Under the pieces are notes generated by a model. That model was not told where the DNA came from, did no database searches, and saw only the letters and a list, made by a program, of their open reading frames with translations. The position numbers and the translations under genes were made by a program. Below, piece after piece: positions 13,137 through 24,599 of a stretch of DNA of 64,000 nt; the first letter of the stretch is position 1; each line of letters begins with the position of its first letter. This DNA comes from Hepsetus odoe (Eukaryota > Chordata > Actinopteri > Characiformes > Hepsetidae). The stretch is taken from the NCBI GenBank assembly GCA_017165825.1, contig CM029369.1:17389902-17453901 (forward strand). Reading direction: 5' to 3'.

Positions 13137-16100
13137 GATCATATAAACTGGTGCAAAAGCCTACATAATCATAAGTTGATCTTAACGGGTACATACGCAA
13201 GAATGCACATGATCCATTTTAGAAGATATTTAGACAAAAACTTTTTTTCTACAGCAGCGGTGGGCAATTCCAGTCCTGGAGTCCTGCAGAGTTTAATGAA
13301 TTCCCTGCTTAAACACACTCACTAAACTTGACAATGATCAGGTGAGCTCTACCAGGTGTGTTTAAGCAGGGAATTCACTAAACTCTGGAGGACGGCGGCC
13401 CTCCAGGACCGGAATTGCCCACCACTGTTCTACAGGCATAGTGTTAACCTACCTAAGCTCAAGGTCCCGAATCTTCTCTCTCAATGGTGCCACAGCCTGT
13501 AACAAAATTTTTAAAATGTTAAATAAATTAAACGCTAAAAATTAGAAAAAGGATAGGACAAGCGTAACAAGGGGTTCAGGGAGAAAGAAGCAAAAAAAAG
13601 AGTGAGAAATTATTGCAGTGAATTTGTTTGTACTATCCCACAAGGTCATAACACTTTGCAAGAGACTGAGATGGAGAGACAGACATTGTGGAATTATTTC
13701 TAAGACACTTTCAGATTCACACAGTAATAAAATGGCAGTTTACCTCATGAGGCACAACTGAGGGAGATATGAACATCAAAATGGGAAATAACGTTTAATC
13801 TTTATCCACCTGTTTATTCATTCTTACATAAACAATATTGACTTCATTAACATTCTGAATGACGACCCAAGTGCATAACACCATCTTCATCAGTGAGTGT
13901 GCCAAGATTGCCTTCTGGACATTTTCTAATATAAGTCAGCTTTAATGAAATATCAGGCATCAGCAGCTGTGGAAACAAATGTCATCCTTTTCAAGAGGTA
14001 GTTCTGACACACCAATTAGCCTATACATGCATGTGAAACACTTTGAACCTTAAGGTCAGGAAGATATGGAGAATAGTTATCTAATGAGCTTCTGCTACTG
14101 AAGAACAGGCACTGGGAATAAAATAAGATGTGGCAGTGACCCCTCACTTTAATGTGTCTGAGAATCTCATTTCTTTATTTCTTATTTCAAGATCACAATC
14201 ATTATGCAGGGACTGGTAATGCATCCTTGACAAAGTTTACTTCAAAACTGCCCCAAAAGCACACCCAAAAGAATTCAGCAGAAAAATTAGTCTTAGAATT
14301 TTAAGAGTTCTGATCTTATGCCATCATCTGCTCTCTTGCAGTTTCAGTATATGCATATTCCAACAAAGCATCAGACACCACACCTGAGAACACTTCATTC
14401 TGAGGGCATAACCAGCACTGTGAATAGCAAAAAGTTCACATTTCAACTCGCCATGTCTTTTTCCTTTTTTTCCGTTTTAGATTGGTGATACACCAAATTG
14501 TTTTTCTATTGAAAAGCTGCTATAAAGCTAAAGTAAAGGCTCGGTGATTTAAATAATAATATGTATATGCATAGCCCTCCCGTTTGAAGAAACAATTGGT
14601 CCTTATACTCAATAAAAACAGATCAATTCAAGTATTTTTTATGTGATGAACAAACCCATTTGCTTTAACCAGCCTTCAGCACTACATGCATTTAGCCCGG
14701 CCCAATCATGTTGAAGTTATAAGGAATGTTTTATCTCAGAGCTAATTTACATACATCAGTCTTGAAAGTGTAGCGACAAACAGTAACCGGTTATGACGAG
14801 TCATAAAGAAAGGTTAGAAAATGGTCAAGTAAAAAGAGTTATGAATGATTTTATGCAAAAATGTAAATGTGATTATTGGAGAAAAAAATAATTAAATACA
14901 AGATAGATTGTTTTTTTTTTATCCAAAAGAAGTACAACCATAAAATTTGATTTAGTTATCAGAATTTTAATATGTTAAAGGGTATTATCCTTGTACAGGT
15001 TTATTAGAATTAACGCTGACATTCACTTTCATTCTATACCATAGCCAATGTTTCTCAAACCCAATAAGAGTAAGACAAAATAAACATGTCCCGCACAAGG
15101 AACATCTTTCTTTCCTGTTACTATGCAATGTCCCAATGACAGTGTTCTAAGTTACTTGAAGCTAATTAAAAGGAAATATTAGAGTGAATGCTACTATCCC
15201 AATTTGTACATTTTAATATAACGACTATCAAAATACAACAAGTAAAATGAAAAACTTAAATACTCTATCCTATTCTCTAATACCCTACCCTATTCAAATT
15301 TAAAGGTTGTTTTGTACGTTAATGAAATCAGACAAGATTAATTTATGCAATAACTATTTTTGTTTATTATTCTGTTATAATGCTTCTGTAACTTGACAAA
15401 ACAGAGCCAGGTCAAACAAAAGCACATGGACAGGCGTCAGCTCAGCAAGTTTCTAACCCCCTTACTAGTAAACTTAATTAATAACAGAAGCACAGCTAAT
15501 TAAAATCTTGATTGTATTGTGCCCTCAGGTAGTTCCATAATTTGCTTTCAGGGGTATCAGGCAAAGGTGTTCTATTTAAATGAAGAGAACACACTGTGCT
15601 ACACAGGACAAATGAAGAGATGCAGGTGCTAGTGGGAACGCATTTTATGGGAAACTAATATGAACAATGGCAAACTCTAAAACTAGCAAGTTATCGTCAC
15701 CAACCTCATCTATTCTCTGTTCAATCTTCATTTCTCCATGCTCCTGGATAGACCTGTAAGTAAGCGAAAGGAGCATCTGATGATTAATGTAGCAGCACAC
15801 GCACAGGAAGAATCTTTTCAGCAAGCTCAGGCGAGCTTTGCTGCAATACAGTGTACTTTATTGCAGGCTCTGATGAGGACATATGGTGATGCTCTCAGGG
15901 TGCACTCTTAGAGTCAACATTGCAGCATGATCCATGTGGAGATTGTCTGAAGCCTACTTTCTACCGATCCCCTGCCCAGTGAGGCCTAATCCATGTTTCA
16001 TTCAGGGAGGAGCAAAACAGTTCTTTAAAACACACACATCTCACAAGACAAACACACTGATGCAATGCGACATACTGTGAATACTATTTTCTCCACATGC

Positions 16101-19100
16101 CTTAGGTTACCAGCAGCTTTTCCTACTAAACATTAATTAAGATTAATAATCTTAAGTACGATTATTATGAGGGGGAAAAGAAGATCACGAAGACTGCCCC
16201 TTTGAATGGACTAACAATTATAGACATATTGAACACACAAACACACATACACTTTCTTCTTGTGATTATCAGACAACAAGAAATGTCCTCATGAACTAAA
16301 ACTAAGCTGAATGAATAAAAAGAACTAACACCATGATTATAAGAAATATAATAAACATAAATTCTGAATTATTTGTTTATTTATTCCCTTACCACCTGTG
16401 GCTCCAAAACAAAAGCTGTAATTGAACAACAGCCAGGAGTGTAGTCATGACAGAAGGAAAGATGGATGCAAAAACATCTGAGTGCAAACGCTTTCCGAAG
16501 TGCTCAGGATCTTTGGCTGAGTTTTCAACAATGCCAAGCACGCATAATAAAAAAAAGAAAATAAATTTTAAAAAAATCAGTGTGCATCTTGCACACCAGC
16601 TGCACCAATAAATAAAATTCAGTCTGTAACAACAAATGAATACCCAGACCACTCAGTTTAGTCAGCCTTCAAAGGTTTTACTCTATTACATACATCAGAG
16701 TCACTGAAAAATAAATCCTTGTTTAAGGCTTTTCCCTCTAATTGACAGAGAAAATGTAGCAGATCTTGACTCTCTGTGCCAGAATATTCTAATTGTCTGT
16801 ACAAAATGGCAAGTGTCCCTTGTGTCTTGATGGGTTTCCTAGTGAATTAAGAATGAATAATTTAGTAAGGGGCTAGCTCCTTCCCTGCTTTCTGTTTTTG
16901 AAGAATTTACTTCTGGTTCTACTATCTATATGGAATTATAGAAGAGATGCACTATTTTAGTTTCATAAACTTTTAATGATCTCCCTCTCATATCTCCTGT
17001 TTTTTAAAATAAACATCCTTTAAATATTAGCACAAAATAAAACACTCTTAAATCTCTGTTTGTTTATTAATAGTGGCATACTGAGTGAAGACTGAGGAGG
17101 AAAAACATGAATTGAATCCATTGTGAATTATAAGCAAGTGTAGATTAAACTTAAGGTTCTGAAAATGTTTTTGCATAAACTGTAAAAACCCTTAACTGTG
17201 CATACACTTAATCCTATGATGTATACAATGCAAGCTTAAATAAATAATGAAACCTGAGACATTACATTTTTTTTATGAAAGGAGCAGACAGCATCTGAAA
17301 AGTAGATTAATAATTGCCTGTCAGTATAAAATATTATATATATATTTTTTTTTTTTACCTCATATTGGTGTAGGTTCCCCAGACAGCTGCAAAGCAGAAA
17401 AGGGAAAAACAGAAAAGATAATGTTAATAGCAAGTCAACAGTGATAAATAAACACAATGCTCATACCTAAAAACAGAAATAGACAACACACTCACTTATT
17501 TTAAGCAGAGAGTGTTCAACAGGGGGGGGTTAGTGTGAGACTACACTTACACACAGCTGTGTGTGCTAAAGACCAAAACCATGTAAACAAACTTCCTAAT
17601 TTTTGAGTAAAGAGTTACAAAATCAACCAGTCTCTGCCAAACACTGGTATTAGAATAGGTTGTGCTGAACTTAAACTTAGTGCTTTGCTTCAGTTCATTA
17701 GAAGAAACTTTAGTCCTGATAGATCTACCCGTCTCAACTGTACATGTTATGATCAGTGTTAAGGAGTTACCACAGTTCACATCTTCATGGAGGACCATCA
17801 ACACATAAGCTTAAGATCACAATGTATAATGCCTAAAGTCATCAACAGTTTTGTAAAGCATGCCACCACTGCTCTTTGGCCTCTCATGGAAACATTCTTC
17901 AGTTATGAATCACACTTCAGCATCTGACAGTATGAAGGACAAATTTTTTATTTGGTGCCTTCCAGTAGAACGCTACTTACCATAATGCACAGAAAGCTCA
18001 AAAATGAAGTATCCCTAAGTAACTAATGCTGAGCGTAGATGCACAAAGACAGTCTGTTCCTTTTTTGTTCTCAGAGATTCAGTAACGTTTTATACATATA
18101 GAGCTGTCCTAAACACTCAGAATACCCAGGATCTACAAAATAAACTCAATTTCTATGATATTCTACACAACGCACATAATGTACTACAGAAATAGGTAAC
18201 TAGCAGAGCAGAGTTCTGTTCACAATTATTTACAGGAGTGCCAGTAATTGTGGCTCATGTATTTTTATTAAACATGTAATGTAAATGTAATTTCTTTTTC
18301 TCTTTGATAGAAAGTTTAGATTTTTCTCCTTTTTCAGGTAAAGATGAAGCTACTTCAGCAAAAGGTGGATTCTTTCTCTCTGGGGTGGACTAACAACTAA
18401 CAGCAGTGGCAGAAGAGGACATTTTCCCAGGTTAATTTGCATAAAAACCTTTGTAACGAAACACAGGTTAGCTCTTATAATCCACAGCCCTAATGTTCCA
18501 TTAAAAAATCTTTTAGTGGTGAATCAAAAGATTTTTTCTGATAAGGTACATTCATAAGGGGTTTTCTTGAGGCTACACACATGTCCCAATGCTTTGAGTT
18601 CACACTGTGCATATGGAAACTCTAACTTTCACTATACACTAAACATAGCTGTGAATTCTACTGTTAATTTTTATTATTTGCTCTTACCAAACATTCAAGT
18701 AATCTGATAATCATTCAACATCTTTTATTCCGACCATGTTTGTTCATCAAAGATGATGGTTCACTGCTATCCTTACAGGCTTTAATAATGCTACAAACTA
18801 AGGCTAACCACAGCTACACTGACCGGTCATAGTGCCCTTGTTGATGGCTGTCCATCAAGAGAGAACCGCCCTCTTGCTCATGTTTAGGCTACAGATGCTT
18901 CATAAAAGGGGCTATTCAGTGTCTGAAGGGGACATCTGGGTTTATGCAGCCTACAGAGCAAAGTCAATCAATTTTTGCTTGTTTTGAGAAAAACTAAATC
19001 AGGAAGAAAATGATCTGAAACACTTTTCCATTTGTGTAGTTTCAGACTGCTTGACTTAAATCTTCCAGGGTTGGTAATACATTAACTTCAAAGAGAAATG

Positions 19101-22100
19101 TCTCTGTGATGCCATGGCAGGGCTCTGAACATGATGCTCATGGTAAGGATTAACAAAACAGACTTGTGGCAACAGAATAAATCAGCAGACTCACTGCAAT
19201 CAATCAGCTGGATGCATTTAAATTTTGATGAAAACTCCTAATTTTCTTTACTCAAAACCATCCAGAACATGAAAAATACTTTCTTTATAACATCAAGAAT
19301 ATTGGTCCATTCTTTAACAGTTCAGCTCACTCTTTGCAAGCCTTCCAAAGTCCAGCAGAATCCTACAACTGATCCAGAATGCAGCAGCATGCCTGGTCTT
19401 CAATACGGCCACATTCACCAACCATCCCTCTACCGCAAAGCCTTCAATGCCTTTATCTTACACATAAACTTCAACCAAAAATATTTAAATAAATTATATA
19501 ATCACACATTGCTTTGATAACAGTGCCTGTTTAATGCTGCAAAAAATGTTCCTTTTAGTGCATCCATTTAGTACTTGTAGCCATTTTTTTTCCAGAACAA
19601 AACTAAAGGCAACACAAACTCACATTTTACATTAATTAATGATGCATGTGATGATTAATTAATTAATATCACATTTAAACAAGCAACATTGTTTAGACTA
19701 CCAAACTCCAGTGGGAAACAATGTTTAATTAAGCTCGTCTTTGTTTGTACATAGGAAGAGAAAAGACTTAGTTAATATGCCGATATTTATGCCTTCTTGT
19801 AAAGTGTTGTACTGGGACCTGATTATTTCATCTTGTTTAAAAATTTTAAAGGTCTAAATTGCAAAAGTATTCTCCTAGCACGCTCAACTGCTCTCCATCT
19901 TCCTCTCTCAGCCTGACTCACACACCCTTTTCTTTTTCTGCCGGTTCCACACACCCCATAAGCGGAGAAACCCTGTCCTCCTGATCTAGTGCTCTAAACC
20001 TCCCTGCGGGTTTGCCAGTGTGATCACTTCATAGAAAAGTAACGATCTGTAGAATGTGAAATGGTTAAAAATGCAATATGCAGCAACCATATATCACATT
20101 TAATTGAATTTGGCATCAGAGTATATCAGTATAATTAAATACTGCAATCAGATAGGAGTAAAATCTAAACATCTATACAATTAAACCTTTAGTATACATC
20201 TGCCAATACAAATGTCTCAGAACAGTCTAATGAGCTAGTGAACCCCTACATTTTTGTTAGTTACAGGGGATTACAGCATGTTAGATGCAGAATGAAACCA
20301 CTGACACATTAGTTACATACTGTGGTTTTAAACTTTGTATACTATGCATTTATTTTACATAAAGACAAACTACAGGATTCATGATGTTACATGTTTCAGC
20401 ACCATGGAGAGCAACTGTCAGGACTGTCCCCCCCAAATACCATGATAATACAGGGGGTCCTCGAATCACAACAAACCTGATGTACAACATTGAGTTTACG
20501 ACACTCCCTCCCATTAAAAAACAAAAAAACAAAAACTGAGACATAAGCGGTTCATCTTACGCTGTTTGTGACTGACTTACCAAACTACGTGGAACTAGTG
20601 GCTGCATGTGCGGTGGAACAATATGCAGTAACACGGTGCATGAGTAAGGAAGCTGGCGTGTGTTAGGAAAGGTAAGTGACTTAGGCTAGAGTGTGTTTCA
20701 ACTTACATAAAATTCGTGTTACATCACTGTTGTAGGAACGGATCTGTTTCACAACCTGAGGACCCCCTGTTTTGAATCCTGTATTGTGAAATCTAATTAT
20801 TACACACCTCTTAGCAAACCTATCAACAGACTAATTATAAAGAAAAAATTTGATAGCTATCGAGTTGAGACACTCGTGTTTTTTTTTTTAAAAGAAGCAA
20901 TAATTTAGGGGAAAAAAGTGAAAAAGTTTAATTTTTATTGTTTCAGAATTTTAAACAAATAATTGATATCAGAGAAAGACAACTTGGGCAAAAGTTGTAA
21001 ATAATTTATTTAACAAAAGTTAACACAAATTTACCCTTAAGGCTTGATACTAACAGCCCTGTTTAATCTTAAACATGCTTTAAATAGAACTTTTCTAGCA
21101 ATATGAAGTAGGCCTTTAACACCTGCCAAAAGACATTTTGCAATAGATGAGAAAGAAAAGGTAAGAAGAATGTTTAAAACTTCTCTTTAAAATTTTTTTT
21201 AAAAGGAGCCTACTTCTTATTTTTTTGATGGGAAGTAATTGTTGACCAAACTGCACAGAAAAAATATTTGTTAATATAATTTAATTCATAATAGTAATAA
21301 CTATATTGTTTAATTTTGCAGAAAAGAGTTCTGTTATTTTATTGTAAATAATTAAATATAAATATAATATTAACATAAATAGCCATGTTAGAATAAATTA
21401 GCCCATCACTGAGAGACTAAATCCATGATCCTACAGCCATCCTGGGAGTCCAAGAGGGCAAAATAGACTGCACTCTCTCTGGGTGGGGAGGGTGCTATTA
21501 TTTTATTTATTTTTTTGTTTTTTAACCCTACTTTTATTTACTGAAACTAAAAGAGCAGCTTTGTAACAATCAAAACAAGCTCAGAGAACCAATTAATTAT
21601 AAACATGAATAAAAATTATTTTACTCCATACGTACACCATTTACAGAACACATGAAAGTGACATGTTTCAACATTTCTGAATATTGAATCATATAAAAAT
21701 CATGTAAAAAATGTGTTTTTAACCTGTATCTAATTCTAGGCAAAAAAAAAAAAAAAAAGGCCTTGTTTAATTCATGACTGAAATGATCATTCCCTTTTTT
21801 TTTTTGTTATATCATCACTATTCTGCATCAAAAGATCGTAAATTTCACACAAGATTTTTGCATTTATCCTTTTAAAAAAACAGTTTAGAGAACATGTTTT
21901 ATAGTGTTTGTTTTGTAACTTGTCTGCCAAGATAAAGTTAAATGAGGGAAGGAAGGGGAAAAAAAAAACAAAAAAAAAAACTCCAGCACAACACCGGCCC
22001 ATGTTTCTGTGGCATTGACAACATTTAGAAAACCATATCTCCCAACTCACCTAATTATCATCACATAATCACTGGATCATGACGTTTATTAAGGCAAGAA

Positions 22101-23481
22101 AAACTGGTTTTACAGAAACTGAAGCTGAATTCTTCTACCGAAAAGAACCTAACCAGTTCAAATAGCCATTCAGTTTAACAGTTAATACATTTATTCTTTT
22201 TAGGAAAACGTTTCTGAGGGGATTACGAAGTTAGGGTAATAATATTAGTCTCTGATTTGCTTGTTAAGAGCTTTGGAGAACTTTTTTAAAAAAATGCAGT
22301 TAAAAGGCTCGATTTTAATATTTTATCAGACAAAAGAGTAATAATTTAATGTTGAACAGACTATTGAACAGTTGCAAATGCAATATTTGCAAGCAGATAA
22401 AGAATGTCCAAGTGTTTTTGTCGTTTCTGGGTCCTTAGCAGAAGATATGCACATGGGGTGGTGGTGGTGGCCCAAGTAGCTCCAGGGGGATTGTCCCTGT
22501 AGTTAAGAAATGTGAGTCGCTCTGGCTAAGAGCATCAGTTAAATGCCCTAAATGTAAATATGCATAGGTGTGGAACAAACTTTACTTTAAAACAAGACAT
22601 ACTAGTTTGAAAACCTTCATCACCTGCGCAGACAAAGTGCTTCTGAGCGTTTAAATCAGATTAGATCAAAATTCACTGTTTTAAATCCCATTTTCAGTCC
22701 AGAGAGAAAAAAAATGCTAAATCTTTATATTTAAATCTCTCCAATTTGCCATTCTTGAAAAAGTTTGCATAACACAGCAGTCCTTCAAAGTGGTCCGAGG
22801 AGAAATATTTCTTTTCAGAGAAAAGCCGGAGTTGTTCAGGTGACAGAAACCCAACATCTGAAGCCACCACAGTGGAAGTTACTACATTAACATGAATATG
22901 TTGTCTGATTTTTAGTACTGGGATACTGTTTAGGCCAAAATGTGTGCTATAAAACATCGTGGTGGTCTAGTGGTAGGGTACTTGCCTATGGACCTATGGC
23001 TCAAGAGGTCCCTGGTTTGAATCCCACCTCCAGCACTACCACCACTGGGTCCCTGAGCAAGACCCTTAACCCTGAGTGTCTCCGGGGGGACTGTCCCTGT
23101 AATGAGGACATGGAACTCGCTCTGGATAAGAGCGTCTGCTAAATGCTGTAAATGGTAGTAAAAGTATCAAAAGAGGGTTGACACTGGCGGCCATAGCTCA
23201 TAAAATCAAAAGCAACTGGAAAGTAAATGCAGTGTAAGGACAACACAGTTTCTCTTCAGTGCAACCCCTCCACCAGACCACTCGGACTTCTCAACAGCAG
23301 AACAAGAAAGAAAGCTGGGGGTGAAAATCCACTTAGAGACAGTTTTCTTGGTTTCATTCATGAGGCCGTGCAGTGGGAGAGTGGTCTACTCACAGGCGAT
23401 GTATGCGATGAGAGCGAGGGCGACGAGGAGTTTCATGATTCTTCTGTTTATTACTGTTATCAGCCAGCTCATCCGAATCAT
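2316..23481 (-). CDS. uxs1: UDP-glucuronic acid decarboxylase 1, 5' portion (exons 1-8), incomplete
   Basis: Converts UDP-glucuronate to UDP-xylose in the ER/Golgi, the donor for the proteoglycan linker. Coding exons, in transcript order: 23394-23481, 17359-17386, 15705-15753, 13453-13496, 10716-10776, 9969-10149, 4237-4341, 2316-2375. All have GT/AG borders and join in frame to 205 codons plus one base, about half the usual 420 residues. Residues 15-33 are a hydrophobic signal anchor (type II membrane protein), 40-70 a charged stem, and 91 onward the NAD-binding SDR fold with G-G-A-G-F-V-G at 93-99. Residues 198-204 hold the ASTSEVY segment with active-site Thr/Ser and Glu. The catalytic YxxxK is not in the window. 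I chose the ATG at 23481; M4 and M15 are also in frame. No frameshift or stop was seen. Identity is from close agreement with vertebrate UXS1 throughout. Confidence 0.95.
2376..4236 (-). other. uxs1 intron between exons 7 and 8
   Basis: AT-rich intron with no recognisable element except a perfect 14-base hairpin at 2873-2906. Confidence 0.6.
2873..2906. repeat. Perfect inverted repeat (14-base arms)
   Basis: AGTGAGATGCTTTA at 2873-2886, a 6-base loop, then its exact reverse complement at 2893-2906. It would form a stable hairpin in DNA or in the uxs1 intron RNA. Confidence 0.85.
4237..4341 (-). CDS. uxs1: uxs1 coding exon 7
   Basis: 105 bases completing Val151 and encoding DQIYHLASPASPPNYMYNP and on to LNMLG (residues 152-186), the substrate-side helices of the SDR fold. 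Acceptor TCTTCAG, donor GTAAGT. Confidence 0.96.
6216..6310 (+). repeat. SINE fragment (diverged head)
   Basis: Diverged head followed by CAGTAGGTTACCCTGAGGTG and CCCTTGAGCAAG, as in the tRNA-derived SINE family of this window. Truncated after the body. Confidence 0.6.
6443..7430 (-). mobile_element. Decayed Tc1/mariner-like DNA transposon
   Basis: The left edge carries GTGGCCTAAAGTTTTGAGAA and the right edge, reverse-complemented, TTTTGAGGATCAAGGGACAT; these look like diverged ends of one family. Minus-strand pieces such as LLFSKKNIKDRL (near 6875-6840) and QHDGAPCNKAKLITKWLKEQ (near 6600-6545) are transposase remnants in different frames. Many stops; not functional. Confidence 0.7.
8118..8488 (+). 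mobile_element. Tc1-derived MITE keeping a transposase C-terminus
   Basis: Inverted ends CAGTACTGTGCAAAAGTTTT (left) and its complement (right) bound 371 bases. Left flank TA, right flank CA, consistent with a TA target duplication with one change. Inside, LWLVLQDV and then NLPAEFLPKLCASVPRRTD (about 8240-8330) is the characteristic end of a Tc1-type transposase, so this is an internal-deletion derivative. Confidence 0.8.
9073..9225 (+). mobile_element. RTE-like LINE fragment
   Basis: Plus-strand translation gives AKVYRMVVRPAMLYRLETV and then TLTKKHM..., matching the region after the reverse transcriptase in the same LINE family as 27400-29070. Short and isolated. Confidence 0.65.
9969..10149 (-). 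CDS. uxs1: uxs1 coding exon 6 (NAD-binding glycine motif)
   Basis: 181 bases encoding residues 91-150. It opens with ITGGAGFVGSH, the glycine-rich NAD-binding loop of extended SDR enzymes. It continues with VTVVDNFFTGRKRNVEHW and ends VVEPLYIE, all strongly conserved in UXS1. Acceptor TTGTAG, donor GTGAGA. Confidence 0.96.
10150..10715 (-). other. uxs1 intron between exons 5 and 6
   Basis: 566 bases, AT-rich, nothing recognisable. Includes a short tandem copy of ACCAATTCATTATCCCA near 10299-10335. Confidence 0.6.
10716..10776 (-). CDS. uxs1: uxs1 coding exon 5
   Basis: 61 bases encoding the end of Ser70 and residues 71-90, FTQRYPPVKFLSEKDRKRIL, directly before the dinucleotide-binding motif. 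Acceptor TTCCCAG, donor GTAAGA. Confidence 0.94.
13104..13133. repeat. (AAT)n microsatellite
   Basis: About ten uninterrupted AAT units. Confidence 0.95.
13255..13427. mobile_element. hAT-type MITE with 8-base target duplication
   Basis: 173-base element with inverted ends CAGCGGTGGGCAATTCC and GGAATTGCCCACCACTG. It is flanked by exact copies of TTCTACAG (13247-13254 and 13428-13435). An 8-base duplication is diagnostic of hAT-superfamily insertion. Internally near-palindromic (both halves contain AAACTC...GGAATTC-type motifs). No coding capacity. Confidence 0.9.
13453..13496 (-). CDS. uxs1: uxs1 coding exon 4
   Basis: 44 bases encoding AVAPLREKIRDLEL (residues 56-69) plus two bases of Ser70. 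Acceptor TTACAG, donor GTAGGT. The hAT-type MITE at 13255-13427 ends 25 bases from this donor, inside the downstream intron. Confidence 0.92.
13497..15704 (-). other. uxs1 intron between exons 3 and 4
   Basis: 2.2-kb AT-rich intron. No element or gene recognised. Confidence 0.6.
15705..15753 (-). CDS. uxs1: uxs1 coding exon 3
   Basis: 49 bases completing Arg39 and encoding SIQEHGEMKIEQRIDE (residues 40-55), the charged luminal stem. Acceptor CTTACAG; donor GTTGGT, weaker than consensus. Confidence 0.92.
15754..17358 (-). other. uxs1 intron between exons 2 and 3
   Basis: 1.6-kb AT-rich intron; nothing recognised. Confidence 0.6.
17359..17386 (-). CDS. uxs1: uxs1 coding exon 2 (28-base micro-exon)
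   Basis: Completes Ser30 and encodes VWGTYTNM plus two bases of Arg39. The acceptor is TTTGCAG and the donor GTAAAA runs into a T-rich intron. It is very short but required to keep frame between exons 1 and 3, and it matches the known protein. Confidence 0.9.
18537..18790 (-). mobile_element. Tc1-like transposon fragment
   Basis: Contains GGGGTTTTCTTGAGGCTACA and downstream sequence that overlaps the end of the element at 34830-35520 and extends further into the same family (toward AAGATGATGGTTCACTGCTA). Transposase remnant on the minus strand, no open frame. Confidence 0.6.
19355..19460 (+). mobile_element. L2-like LINE scrap
   Basis: Plus-strand translation gives LIQNAAACLVFN (near 19369-19404), the conserved LQxIQNAAARLV segment downstream of the reverse transcriptase in L2/CR1-type LINEs. 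The rest is lost. Confidence 0.55.
20451..20769. mobile_element. pogo/Tigger-like MITE
   Basis: Inverted ends CAGGGGGTCCTCGAATCAC and, at the right, CAACCTGAGGACCCCCTG; left flank is TA. Internally, GGCGTGTGTTAGGAAAGGTA and GTGACTTAGGCT recur in the second copy at 32092-32279. No coding capacity. Confidence 0.75.
22450..22560 (+). repeat. SINE tail (GCTCTGG...AGAGC type)
   Basis: AGCTCCAGGGGGATTGTCCC and GTCGCTCTGGCTAAGAGCAT correspond to the 3' half of the full copy at 22958-23153. The head is not visible. Confidence 0.7.
22958..23153 (+). repeat. tRNA-derived SINE, full length (second family)
   Basis: Head CGTGGTGGTCTAGTGGTAGG (A box), GGTTTGAATCCC (B box), a body ending in CTGGATAAGAGCGTCTGCTA, and an AAATG-type end. 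This 3' tail is common to many fish SINEs. The copy lies in uxs1 intron 1, 240 bases from exon 1. Confidence 0.85.
23394..23481 (-). CDS. uxs1: uxs1 coding exon 1 (start codon and signal anchor)
   Basis: Encodes residues 1-29 and the first base of codon 30. It starts MIRMSW, followed by NRRIMKLLVALALIAYIA, which matches the cytosolic tail and membrane anchor of vertebrate UXS1. Donor GTGAGT (read on the minus strand) at 23388-23393. Confidence 0.93.
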
Positions 23482-24180
23482 CCTCCGGCAGATGCAGCAT
23501 GGAAGCGGGAAGCTGGCAGATGCCACACTACTACCACACTGTTGAAGTTCCAGTGACGAGGAAGGAAGACGAGTTCATTCATATAATCGCAGATGAATCT
23601 CCACTTACAACGGAAAACGGGACCTTGAACGCGTGGAGGTGCTCCTGCCTGAAGTGGCCTTCAGCTCCGAGGGCTGCTGCTCTGGAGGCAGAGCGAGCTG
23701 GGCTGACAGGGAGCCAGCTAGCTAGCTTTCAGCTAACTCCCTCTTTAACTGAGCTAACAAACCCCCCTTACCTTAACAAAGACTGCTCCCCTCCGAGTCA
23801 CTGGTGTTTTTCATGCGCTAAAAAGCCCAGTCTGTGAAAACAGTGCCATTCTTCACGGCGATAACAACTTCTCGAAGGCTCCCCAGCTAGCTAGCCTAAC
23901 TAGCAAGCAGTGAAAACATATGTTCCTGAAAGCTACGCGACATTAATGTCAGTTCGGTTTTATCCGCTCGAGCCGGATAGTTGTTCCGTTTGGTCTACGC
24001 CAACTACTTTCGAGGTAACGTTAGACATGTATTAACACCTGAACTCGAGAGCAGCCGAGCCCGTTCTCCTCAAGCGGGCCGTACACAGCACGAGCGATCA
24101 ACTCGGGCATCAACTCACCCTCCTGCCAGGGAAGCAGAAATACAGGTTAATCAATGGACGGACCGAAACAGAGTGAGAAA
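23482..24180 (-). promoter_or_regulatory. uxs1: CpG-rich 5' UTR and promoter region of uxs1
   Basis: The 700 bases upstream of the uxs1 ATG are clearly richer in CpG than the AT-rich surroundings (for example around 23570-23640, 23930-24010 and 24055-24115). They carry no obvious TATA box at a useful distance. This suits a CpG-island promoter of a housekeeping Golgi enzyme. Repeated AGCTAGCTAGC-type stretches occur near 23715 and 23885. The transcription start is not visible. Confidence 0.55.
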
Positions 24181-24599
24181 GTAGCCCCTTAAAGCAGACA
24201 CAAACGCAAACTTGTGAGTTCTGAACTTTGTCTGGGTAAAAAGGCAAATAAAGTAGGTGCTTGTGTGTGTATAAATGAAGTTGAAGGGTATGTGATGCTA
24301 GGCGGTGGTAATCGAGCACAGATTGATTCACCCAGAAAACAGAGCTCCTTTCACTGAGCAGCGCAGCCTGAACTCACACAGTAATTTTCCATCTCACACT
24401 GTTGCTCAAGGGTATAATACCTACAGGGGGGAGGTGAGGAGCATCGGGGGTGGTTTGTTCGCTGCTGTTTGAGCAAAACATACAATATTGTAACTCTGAT
24501 GATGCTTATATATGCTAATGGAAAATAATCATTTCTATAAAAGAAAAATCATAATGAGAGCACCTGAGTTTCAGATACTTCACATATATTTATTTGTTG

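Larger units (their letters stand above)
10777..13452 (-). other. uxs1 intron between exons 4 and 5
   Basis: 2.7-kb AT-rich intron with a poly-A run (12161-12182), an AAT microsatellite (13104-13133) and a hAT MITE at its 5' end (13255-13427). Otherwise unrecognised. Confidence 0.6.
17387..23393 (-). other. uxs1 intron 1
   Basis: 6-kb intron with a Tc1-like fragment (18537-18790), an L2-like LINE scrap (19355-19460), a pogo-like MITE (20451-20769) and SINEs of the 'GCTCTGGATAAGAGCGTCTG' tail type (22450-22560, 22958-23153). The remainder is AT-rich and unrecognised. Confidence 0.6.

Noticed and set aside
23227..23837. Plus-strand frames over uxs1 exon 1
   Set aside because: They overlap the minus-strand start exon and CpG-rich promoter; no conserved protein is recognisable.
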